NCBI GenBank assembly: GCA_964368605.1
Contig: CAYJBP010000133.1
Coordinates: forward strand, 1-5,453
Source: CAYJBP01 sp964368605
GTDB taxonomy: Bacteria > Bacillota > Dehalobacteriia > UBA4068
DNA length: 5,453 nucleotides
Reading direction: 5' to 3'
Both the position numbers and the translations under genes were made by a program. The notes under the pieces are model-generated. The model had not been told where the DNA came from. It did no database searches and was given only the letters and a program-made list of their open reading frames with translations. Below are positions 1-5,394 of the stretch, piece after piece; the first letter of the stretch is position 1, and every line of letters starts with the position of its first letter.

Positions 1-53
1 TTATTTATATTTTAACTTAATGATATTAGCTTTTTAGCTGTACTTTTATAAAA

Positions 54-86
54 AAAAGAGCCTTATATTAAAAATAAGGCTCTTTT
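54..86 (-). terminator. Rho-independent terminator, probably bidirectional, downstream of the AraC-type gene
   Basis: A 13-bp perfect stem pairs 54-66 with 74-86 around a 7-nt A-rich loop (67-73). The core of the stem is GAGCC/GGCTC. Read leftward, the stem runs directly into seven T residues (complement of 51-57), as expected for intrinsic termination of the AraC-type gene, whose stop lies 92 bp upstream at 178-180. Read rightward, the stem ends in a four-T run, so it may also stop a transcript arriving from the left. Between it and the AraC-type stop I see no gene. Positions 1-50 contain no open frame that can be supported. Confidence 0.85.
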
Positions 87-177
87 AAATAAAGTTTTTG
101 GCAAGCTGCAATAGCATTATTGAGAAATTCATTAGTATTTTTAAGACATGTTATTGATAAATTATGGCTGAAAATAA

Positions 178-1092
178 TTATAAAGACTTGGTTTTAATGC
201 CATGTTTTTTTTGCCAGGCAATACGCCAATCCGATTGGGTAATTTGTTCTCGGCGCATCATGCGATAGTCGCTGGGGGTAATTTGATGAAGGCGTTTAAA
301 GCAGCGCGAAAAATAATTAATATCGCTAAAACCGGATTCTGTAGCAATATCGCTAATTGATAAATCGCTATCTTCCAGCAATAAACAGGCATGGGCAATA
401 CGATAGTGGGTTAAATACTGCATGGGGCTTTGCAAAAAAACTTCTTTAAAACGGCGGGTAAATTGGCGTTCCGACATACAGGCAATTTGGGCTAAATCGG
501 CCAATTTAATAGACTCGTAAAAATGAACCTCTAAATAAGCTACCGCCTGATTAATGCCACTTAAACTCTTTTCCTGAAAGTGTTCGCTATCGGTAAAAGC
601 ACGGGATATAAGGGTTATTAGGGCAAAAAATAAAGAATTAAGCACCTGCTCATGCCCACTACGCTTAAGATATTGCTCCATTTCCATCAGGCGAATTAAT
701 GGTTGCAGCTCATCAAGTAGCTGATTATCCGCATGCAAACGACGCCCTTCGCCATAGGCTAAAATACGGGGATTTTGCATAAATAAAGATTGATAGCCTT
801 CCATGCTCCTAAAATAGCCTTGCATTTTTTGCAAGGCCAAATCCCAATAAAAAATATTACAAATATGTAAAGACGAAGCATTAGAAAACTTTTTTGTATA
901 ATTGCCATTTAAAACAAAAATATCACCTTTGCGTAAAGGAATTAGCAAGTCATCACGGTAAAAATCGGCTGTACCACCTAAAACAATCAGCAATTCATTG
1001 CCCCATAATGCATATTCATGATCAATTGGGCCACGATTGCCATTGATTAATTGCAGGGTAATATCATAGGGGATAATAGTGCGTCCACTCAA
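178..1092 (-). CDS. AraC-family transcriptional regulator with N-terminal cupin-like domain
   Basis: This is a 304-residue cytosolic DNA-binding regulator. Residues about 25-85 look like the beta-rich AraC-type ligand-binding (cupin) domain, with the pattern NELLIVLGG then LRKGDIFVLN, resembling sugar-responsive regulators such as RhaS/RhaR. Residues about 180-280 form the AraC/XylS double helix-turn-helix: first HTH about 194-217 (KLADLAQIACMSERQFTRRF), second about 244-267, with the family signature GFSDINYFSRCFKR then TPSDYR. Length is typical. The start is TTG at 1090-1092: an AGGAGG-type site (1101-1106) sits 8 nt upstream, and an in-frame TAG at 1105-1107 rules out any earlier start. 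It stands alone between a terminator and a divergent small gene, so its targets are not obvious. A carbohydrate ligand would only be an inference from the domain type. Confidence 0.93.
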   Translation of the reverse strand: MSGRTIIPYDITLQLINGNRGPIDHEYALWGNELLIVLGGTADFYRDDLLIPLRKGDIFVLNGNYTKKFSNASSLHICNIFYWDLALQKMQGYFRSMEGYQSLFMQNPRILAYGEGRRLHADNQLLDELQPLIRLMEMEQYLKRSGHEQVLNSLFFALITLISRAFTDSEHFQEKSLSGINQAVAYLEVHFYESIKLADLAQIACMSERQFTRRFKEVFLQSPMQYLTHYRIAHACLLLEDSDLSISDIATESGFSDINYFSRCFKRLHQITPSDYRMMRREQITQSDWRIAWQKKHGIKTKSL

Positions 1093-1144
1093 AGAATCGG
1101 CCTCCTAAATATATTAAACTAAATTGTTTATTAAATCAAAAAAT

Positions 1145-1173
1145 ATATCAGCACAATCCTAAGTATATGCCAA
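1145..1173 (-). promoter_or_regulatory. Possible promoter of the AraC-type gene
   Basis: On the minus strand TTGGCA (1173-1168, five of six matches to TTGACA) is followed after 17 nt by TGATAT (1150-1145). A TG one base before the -10 (1153-1152) gives an extended -10 context. The -10 itself is poor (three of six), so this is tentative. The -35 lies in the left arm of the inverted repeat at 1166-1201, which would let a protein bound there control this gene. The predicted start would be near 1138, leaving a leader of about 45 nt before the TTG start. Confidence 0.35.
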
Positions 1174-1201
1174 CCAAGCACCAAAACTTGTAATTGGCAT
1201 A
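1166..1201. repeat. Inverted repeat in the divergent intergenic region
   Basis: Two perfect 8-bp arms, TATGCCAA (1166-1173) and TTGGCATA (1194-1201), face each other across 20 bp. A nested 4-bp pair, CAAG (1175-1178) with CTTG (1187-1190), lies inside. Just outside, AGTATA (1162-1167) and TATACT (1205-1210) are also mirrored, with a small offset. The position between two divergent genes, over the likely -35 of the AraC-type gene, suggests an operator for one or both. A hairpin in RNA is the alternative, but only the long arms are well paired. Confidence 0.5.
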
Positions 1202-1212
1202 GTATATACTAT
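1196..1212. promoter_or_regulatory. Candidate operator A: palindromic word upstream of the small membrane protein gene
   Basis: Positions 1199-1212 read ATAGTATATACTAT, a perfect 14-bp palindrome, preceded by GGC. Nearly the same 17-18 base word occurs at 5065-5082 in front of the sensor operon. The palindrome contains TATACT (1205-1210), a good -10 box, but there is no -35 at the right distance and the start would fall inside the ribosome binding site. I therefore read it as a protein-binding site more than as a core promoter. The GGGGG of the ribosome binding site follows immediately at 1213. Confidence 0.45.
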
Positions 1213-1224
1213 GGGGGTGTGAAT

Positions 1225-1419
1225 ATGGAACGCTTTTTTAGACGCTGCAAAGAGTATTGCCGCAACTTTATCGGCTATCAAAACTGTAGCAGCGAAAATA
1301 ATGGTAGCCTTTTGCTTTTAGCCGTCTTTATTATCTTGCTAATCTCGCTTTTGCTTAACCCTTTATTGCTTTCGGCTTTAGCCCTTTTAGGCCTGTTTAT
1401 TTGGGCTGTTTTCTTTTAA
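1225..1419 (+). CDS. Small, very hydrophobic membrane protein of unknown function
   Basis: A 64-residue protein I do not recognise. Residues 1-27 are polar and positive (R6, R7, K9, R13) with three cysteines (C8, C12, C21). Residues 28-64 carry no charged residue and are almost wholly Leu/Ile/Ala/Phe, with a central NP at 45-46. This suggests one long membrane segment or a two-helix hairpin (about 28-44 and 47-64) with the N-terminus in the cytosol. ATG at 1225 is chosen over an in-frame GTG at 1219 because GGGGGTG (1213-1219) acts as the Shine-Dalgarno, with 7 nt between GGGGG and ATG; the GTG overlaps it. The gene diverges from the AraC-type regulator and converges on the response regulator, with stop codons overlapping by 4 bp (TTTTAAAA). 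No promoter with a clear -35 is visible. A real gene is likely from the binding site and the coherent membrane-protein composition. Function is open: an accessory of the sensor system, a stress peptide or a toxin-like peptide are all possible. Confidence 0.7.
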   Translation: MERFFRRCKEYCRNFIGYQNCSSENNGSLLLLAVFIILLISLLLNPLLLSALALLGLFIWAVFF

Positions 1420-2054
1420 AAATCAATATCATTGCGATCGGCAATAATAAATCTTTGCATTACCACATCGGCCGTTAACTGCAAAAGATTATCATAGCCG
1501 GTTTTGCTCTTTAAATTGCCAATATGATAATTAAGAGTGCTTAAAGTAATACCCAGCTTTTGGCAGGTTTCGGCATTGGAATAACCATTTACTTTAGCCT
1601 GCAATACCTTTAATTCTTGCTTGGTAAATTCGCTGGATTTAGCCATGCCCACCATTACTACCGGCAAACTATCGGGGTATACCGTTTGGCCGGCCATTAC
1701 CTCCTCCATCACCTCGATTAAGCGCTGATGGCTATGATCTTTATACCAAAAACCCTCGCAACAGGCGGCTTGTGCTGCTTCTATATATTCTGTCTGCACC
1801 ATATAAGTTACAATTATCACCTTTATCTGCGGATAATTTTGCTTAATGGTATGGGCTATTTGAATGCCGTTTTCTTTTTTTCCTGTATAAATATCCATCA
1901 AAATTAAATCTACTTGGTTTTGCTGGCAAAAAAGCAAAGCCTTTTCGGCATTATCAAGCGAACCGACCAGCGTATAATTCCCGGTTTCGCCGGCCGCATA
2001 GGCCATTAAATCCCGAGAACTTTTTTGATCATCTACAATTAATAGCTTATACAT
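1416..2054 (-). CDS. Response regulator, receiver plus LuxR/NarL-type HTH
   Basis: A 212-residue cytosolic response regulator, the last gene of the three-gene sensor operon. The receiver domain (about 1-122) keeps every catalytic residue: acidic pair D8-D9, phosphoacceptor D54 (in LILMDIY), T83 and K105 (in FWYKD). A short linker leads to a LuxR-type HTH (about 141-200) with FTKQELKVLQAKVNGYSNAE, then LGITLSTLNYHIGNLKSKTG, the usual tetrahelical pattern. Length is typical. The start at 2052-2054 is preferred over an in-frame ATG at 2070-2072 because the receiver begins MYKLLIVDD and GGGAG (2065-2061) lies 6 nt upstream. The gene overlaps the kinase gene by 8 bp (ATGTATAA), so translation is probably coupled. 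It is expected to be phosphorylated by the neighbouring kinase and to bind DNA as a dimer. Its targets are unknown; the repeated palindrome in this window is a candidate site. Confidence 0.93.
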   Translation of the reverse strand: MYKLLIVDDQKSSRDLMAYAAGETGNYTLVGSLDNAEKALLFCQQNQVDLILMDIYTGKKENGIQIAHTIKQNYPQIKVIIVTYMVQTEYIEAAQAACCEGFWYKDHSHQRLIEVMEEVMAGQTVYPDSLPVVMVGMAKSSEFTKQELKVLQAKVNGYSNAETCQKLGITLSTLNYHIGNLKSKTGYDNLLQLTADVVMQRFIIADRNDIDF

Positions 2055-3351
2055 AGTGCTCTCCCATAGCATTTACCCCAAATTTAATAGTTAAAGTTAT
2101 ATATTGATCACAGTGTATATTCATTTCGCCTGCATATTTATCCACTTGCCGGCGAATATTGGCCAAGCCGCCTTTTTCTTTAATCTGATGGCAGTTATTG
2201 CTATTAATGCTTTGGATACTAATTGCCGTTTTAGCAGCGGTTTGCTCCATATTTATCACTAATTTGCATTGGCGAGCATGGTATACACTATTTTTTAGCA
2301 TTTCGTTAATAGCCTGCATAAATAGCTGATAATGAGGATTTGTGCTATTTATTTCGCCTTTAATATCTAATTGGCAATTTAATTGATTGGCTAAATATAA
2401 TACCTGTTCCAGGCTATAATTATTATATTTTTCCTCGAATAGTAGGCGGCTCATTTTGGCCTTTTGGCTACTCCAAAGTTGTAATAATTCATCGGCCTTT
2501 TGTTGATTGATATTTTGCTCAAAAGCTATATTGGTGGCTGTAATTAAATTGCCAAAATCATCATGAACCAGCATTTTTACCTTTAAATTTTCCTCTTCGC
2601 AAATATAACTTTCGATATTGGCTATATGGGCAGCCAATTTTTTTTGCTTTTCGGCAAGCTTATCATTGGCTTTGGCAATATCCTCGTTTAAGTTATAAAG
2701 CATACTAATATCATCGGCCTGCAATTTGCTAAATTTTTGGTTTGCGATAATAATGGGGCTAATCTCAAATTGCCATATTTGGCCATTTGCCAGCTTAAAG
2801 GCAGGTTTATCGCCTTTAATTACACAATTATCATTGGCTTTACGCTTGCTTAATTCCTCCAAAAAAAGGCCACCGTCTTGCAAATCTGTGCCAATTAGGT
2901 TTTGGCATAGATTATGCATGGTACGATTGGCCAAGCATAATTGGCCATTTTGAGCAATAAAAGCCAGCCCCGATGGCAGGTTTTCGAGGGCTTCTTTAAT
3001 CGAAAAAGCGGTAATTTGGTTTTGATTGGCTTGGCTTATGCTTTTAAACTGATAAAGGCTAAAAACTAAAGTAAAAATCCCTAAAATTATATGCCAGTAA
3101 AAGGGAATAGTATTGATAATAACAGAGATATCGGTAAGTGTAAACTCCACAAATTGCCGATGATTTAATTCCATCAATGAAGTAAAATCGATGGCAGTTA
3201 GCACAAAAAGGATAAGGTTGATTATTAGATGCCACTTTCTTTTACTGATTAGGGCATTGGCTAAAAAGCTAAACATAAGGGCAGTGGATGATATCATCAA
3301 AATAGTCATGATTGCAGCTATAAGTGGGGCACTTATCATGCTATAAGGCAT
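2047..3351 (-). CDS. Membrane sensor histidine kinase with PAS-like domain and degenerate ATP-binding motifs
   Basis: A 434-residue kinase in the inner membrane. Three hydrophobic segments lie at about 8-31, 42-60 and 79-101. A PAS-like sensor domain follows (about 117-205: EALENLPSGLAFIAQNGQLCLANRTM), then a coiled-coil linker (about 212-250). The dimerisation helix carries the phosphoacceptor in KMLVHDDFG, H263. The ATPase domain shows an N box (NEMLKNSVYHA, N354) and a glycine-rich segment (EKGGLANIRRQV, from G394), but the usual DxGxG is replaced by INSNN at about 382-386. I recall similar loss, as TNNG-like forms, in related kinases of anaerobic Bacillota, so activity is likely but unproven. 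The start ATG has AAGGGGGTG (3365-3357), with 7 nt between GGGGG and the codon. The gene overlaps the upstream sensor gene by 11 bp and the response regulator by 8 bp, which points to stoichiometric, coupled expression. The regulator is its obvious partner. Confidence 0.9.
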   Translation of the reverse strand: MPYSMISAPLIAAIMTILMISSTALMFSFLANALISKRKWHLIINLILFVLTAIDFTSLMELNHRQFVEFTLTDISVIINTIPFYWHIILGIFTLVFSLYQFKSISQANQNQITAFSIKEALENLPSGLAFIAQNGQLCLANRTMHNLCQNLIGTDLQDGGLFLEELSKRKANDNCVIKGDKPAFKLANGQIWQFEISPIIIANQKFSKLQADDISMLYNLNEDIAKANDKLAEKQKKLAAHIANIESYICEEENLKVKMLVHDDFGNLITATNIAFEQNINQQKADELLQLWSSQKAKMSRLLFEEKYNNYSLEQVLYLANQLNCQLDIKGEINSTNPHYQLFMQAINEMLKNSVYHARQCKLVINMEQTAAKTAISIQSINSNNCHQIKEKGGLANIRRQVDKYAGEMNIHCDQYITLTIKFGVNAMGEHYV

Positions 3352-5047
3352 CAGAACACCCCCTTAAATTGGGGCTATCTATGCGAATATAAATGGCCTC
3401 TTCATCCTTAATTATGCTAATATCGCTGTTAATAAGCCTTAAAGGCTCGCTTTTAAAATTATCTAAAAAATTATGATCAAAGGCGGTTTTTGGCGGTACA
3501 ATAATGCTAAAACGCTTAAAATTGGGGTTTTCCACATAATTAATAATTAGCAAATTAAGCTTAAAATCGGCTTTTTCGATAAATTCTTGAACAATATCAT
3601 AATAGAGCATATGCTGATAAATATCAAAATCTTGCGATGGCTGATAATTAATAGCACATTTAATGCCCAAAGCCTCCAGCCCCCGAAAAGATTCGCGATA
3701 GCAAAGCAAAATATCCTCGCTTAAAATGGCTTTGCCCCGATCTATATCCAGCAAAAGATTGGTTTTGCGCTTAATATAACAAGATATTACATTAATTTCT
3801 TTAAGCAATTGCTTGGCGGCAGTATCTTGTGCCACTTCGGCCATTTTTACCCGCAGGCTAATTTTTTCCATATGGGGCAAAATTTCTTGGCCAATTAAGT
3901 CGTAAATATGATTTTGCTGCTTTAGGCGTTCCCTTTTACTTTTAATTTTACTTTCTTCTTCTAAAAAGCCAATATTGGTATTAAGCTGGCTATTAAGATC
4001 ATTAAGCCGGCGGTTTAGGCTATTTAATTGGCTAATATCTTGTTGCCAGCTTATATAGCCGCCTTTTATTTGCGATAAATTAAGCAAAGTATCGGCATCG
4101 GTTTTAATACTTGTATAATTATGTAATAAGCTATAATCAAAGGGATTGGCCATATTGGCCGCACCGCTATATATTACTTGCCCCTTACGGTTAACAATTT
4201 GGGCCTTAAGATTAGATGCCATAAAAAAGCGGCGATGATATTTATTGGAATTAAGCAAGCCAATTTGGATAATGGCTTCCCAAAAAAACATATTAATATA
4301 AATAAATAAAGTGGTCATATCGATAAATTTATCGACAACAAACCTGCTATTAGCATAGAGTATACCATAGATTAAGCCAATTAATAATACCAAAATCGGG
4401 TAGATAATCTTATATTTACTGCTGGGCAGGCGCCAATTTTTAATGATAATAATAATGGTGCAAATAATCAGCAGCATTAACCAAGCCATTGCTAAAAAAT
4501 AGCCGCTATTGTAGCTATAATCCATATTCCAATTTGCAAAATTGGGATTAAAAGTAAATACAAATTGATGCAAATCATTGGTTAAAACCATCAATATCAA
4601 TAATAGGCTGGGCAGGAATAAAAAATAGGTTTTAGGCGGCGGCCAATAGTTTTCGTCCTTATTTAAACAAAGGGCGGTAAATAGGCAAAAGATGGGCAAA
4701 AGCAAGATCGGAATATAAAATAAATACCATAAAAAGCGGGATACAGTTTCGGCATATCCATTGGTTAGCCATTTAATATTGCGCACCAAAAACCAAAAGA
4801 TCATTAAGCCGCCCATGCTAAGTAAATAATAACGAACATTACTTTTCATAATGCGGTTATTAACTGTAATCAGCCAATAAATAAGAATAGAAATTTGCAG
4901 CAAATAAGATAGATAAAAACCCATAGTATCAAGGTATATATTATCATGCCAAATACCATGAGTAAGAGATCTGGTATAAGAAGATATAATAAATAATATG
5001 ATAAAGATAATAATAATAATTCTATTTTGATAATTTGCCTTTAGCAT
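3341..5047 (-). CDS. 7TM-type sensor protein with degenerate histidine kinase region
   Basis: A 568-residue membrane protein, first gene of the operon. Seven or eight hydrophobic segments lie at about 9-26, 42-63, 71-90, 104-127, 140-157, 181-203, 212-231 and 242-265. TNDLHQFVF (156-164) resembles the conserved TN-x-x-H stretch of histidine-kinase N-terminal 7TM domains. A PAS-like or linker stretch (about 272-335) and a coiled coil (about 336-378) follow. The next part aligns by order with a dimerisation helix and an ATPase domain but lacks their key residues: there is no HD/HE phosphoacceptor motif (QQNHIYDLIGQ in its place), no N box (EFIEKADFKL) and no glycine boxes. It is probably a pseudokinase that senses a signal and acts through the next gene's kinase. 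Start M at 5045-5047 is firm: AAGGGG (5059-5054) is 6 nt upstream, and the longer in-frame ATG at 5090-5092 lies upstream of the promoter's -10 box. Ligand unknown. Confidence 0.85.
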   Translation of the reverse strand: MLKANYQNRIIIIIFIILFIISSYTRSLTHGIWHDNIYLDTMGFYLSYLLQISILIYWLITVNNRIMKSNVRYYLLSMGGLMIFWFLVRNIKWLTNGYAETVSRFLWYLFYIPILLLPIFCLFTALCLNKDENYWPPPKTYFLFLPSLLLILMVLTNDLHQFVFTFNPNFANWNMDYSYNSGYFLAMAWLMLLIICTIIIIIKNWRLPSSKYKIIYPILVLLIGLIYGILYANSRFVVDKFIDMTTLFIYINMFFWEAIIQIGLLNSNKYHRRFFMASNLKAQIVNRKGQVIYSGAANMANPFDYSLLHNYTSIKTDADTLLNLSQIKGGYISWQQDISQLNSLNRRLNDLNSQLNTNIGFLEEESKIKSKRERLKQQNHIYDLIGQEILPHMEKISLRVKMAEVAQDTAAKQLLKEINVISCYIKRKTNLLLDIDRGKAILSEDILLCYRESFRGLEALGIKCAINYQPSQDFDIYQHMLYYDIVQEFIEKADFKLNLLIINYVENPNFKRFSIIVPPKTAFDHNFLDNFKSEPLRLINSDISIIKDEEAIYIRIDSPNLRGCSDAL

Positions 5048-5064
5048 TAAAAACCCCTTATTAT

Positions 5065-5082
5065 GGCATAGTTCTATACTAT
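5065..5082. promoter_or_regulatory. Candidate operator B: palindromic word over the start of the sensor operon
   Basis: GGCATAGTTCTATACTAT matches the word at 1196-1212 except for one substitution and one inserted base. The arms ATAGT (5068-5072) and ACTAT (5078-5082) are inverted around five bases. It sits directly downstream of the operon's -10 box (5088-5083) and covers the predicted start point near 5076, a position where a bound protein would normally repress. Autoregulation by the operon's response regulator is an inference. Confidence 0.45.
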
Positions 5083-5111
5083 ATTGTAACATGCTTAAAT
5101 TGGATATTCAA
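5083..5111 (-). promoter_or_regulatory. Sigma-A-type promoter of the three-gene sensor operon
   Basis: On the minus strand TTGAAT (5111-5106, four of six) is followed after exactly 17 nt by TACAAT (5088-5083, five of six). The -10 is preceded by TGT (5091-5089), giving the extended form TGnTACAAT. Transcription should start near 5076, leaving a leader of about 29 nt before the ATG at 5047. This placement excludes the longer reading frame beginning at 5092. No other promoter is seen inside the operon, whose genes overlap, so the three genes are probably one transcript. Confidence 0.75.
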
Positions 5112-5186
5112 GGTATAAGGTAAATTTTAGCTAATCGGCAATTTTTTGCGGCAGCCCTCTTTTTGGTTTGATATAGGGAAAGAAAG

Positions 5187-5214
5187 GCAGGGAATGCTCC
5201 TGACCATTCCCTGC
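5187..5214. other. GC-rich 10-bp hairpin in the intergenic region
   Basis: GCAGGGAATG (5187-5196) and CATTCCCTGC (5205-5214) are perfect inverted arms around an 8-nt loop. Read leftward, the stem is followed by CTTTCTTT (5186-5179, after one further C), a weak T-rich tail, so it could terminate minus-strand transcription coming from the right. Read rightward, no T-run follows. Since the transcript starting at about 5397 runs right, the hairpin ends no gene visible here. It may instead insulate the operon promoter or be a remnant repeat. Confidence 0.5.
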
Positions 5215-5227
5215 AAATATGCACAAA

Positions 5228-5257
5228 ATATCCACAAATAATCCTAAATAATCCACA
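5228..5257. repeat. Short repeat cluster with DnaA-box-like words
   Basis: ATATCCACA (5228-5236) and TAATCCACA (5249-5257) each differ by one base from the DnaA box TTATCCACA and point the same way. Between them the 9-mer AAATAATCC occurs twice with a 10-bp period (5236-5244 and 5246-5254). ATCC therefore recurs at 5230, 5241 and 5251, roughly one helical turn apart. The phasing hints at cooperative protein binding, but in AT-rich DNA such words can arise by chance, and no replication gene is near. Confidence 0.3.
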
Positions 5258-5303
5258 CTTTAATCAATAATCGCTTTTAATTTAAATTCAAAAGATTAAG
5301 ACC

Positions 5304-5347
5304 ATTCTTTTTTGAAAAAAGAATCAAAAAAGATAATGATTTTTTGG
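5304..5347. repeat. A-tract inverted repeats upstream of the structured RNA
   Basis: ATTCTTTTTT (5304-5313) and AAAAAAGAAT (5315-5324) form a perfect inverted repeat around a single G. A second pair follows directly: CAAAAAA (5325-5331) and TTTTTTG (5341-5347). The two A6 tracts centre about 11 bp apart, which favours DNA bending. The block lies roughly 50-90 bp upstream of the predicted RNA start, where curved or UP-like DNA can raise promoter strength. The 1-nt spacer makes an RNA hairpin unlikely for the first pair, so a DNA role is preferred. Confidence 0.5.
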
Positions 5348-5362
5348 GCCAAAATTTGCCTC

Positions 5363-5393
5363 TTCCCAAATAGTATAGTTTATGTTATACTGT
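5363..5393 (+). promoter_or_regulatory. Extended -10 promoter of the structured RNA, with candidate operator C
   Basis: TATACT (5386-5391, five of six to TATAAT) is preceded by TGT (5383-5385), an exact extended -10. TTCCCA (5363-5368, four of six) lies 17 nt upstream as a weak -35. Transcription should start near 5397, precisely where the GC-rich stem begins, and that agreement strengthens the call. ATAGTATA (5370-5377) and TATACTGT (5386-5393) are inverted with one mismatch around 8 bp. They resemble the palindromic words at 1199-1212 and 5068-5082, but the outer half-sites are spaced about ten bases wider than at the first. Confidence 0.65.
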
Positions 5394-5394
5394 T

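Noticed and set aside
1219..1224. GTG at 1219 as start of the small membrane protein
   Set aside because: It overlaps the GGGGGTG ribosome binding site and leaves no spacer; ATG at 1225 has a 7-nt spacing.
2055..2072. Longer response regulator starting at ATG 2070-2072
   Set aside because: Receiver domains begin at the MYKLLIVDD strand; the six extra residues encode the Shine-Dalgarno of the inner start, and GGGG lies only 3 nt before the outer ATG.
2726..2953. A 75-codon open frame on the plus strand inside the PAS-containing kinase gene
   Set aside because: It lies wholly antisense to a well-supported gene, has no convincing ribosome binding site and its translation resembles no coherent protein; it is a shadow of the kinase coding bias.
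5048..5092. Longer N-terminus of the 7TM sensor starting at ATG 5090-5092
   Set aside because: The codon lies upstream of the -10 box of the operon promoter, so it would not be in the transcript, and the downstream ATG at 5047 has a well-spaced AAGGGG site.
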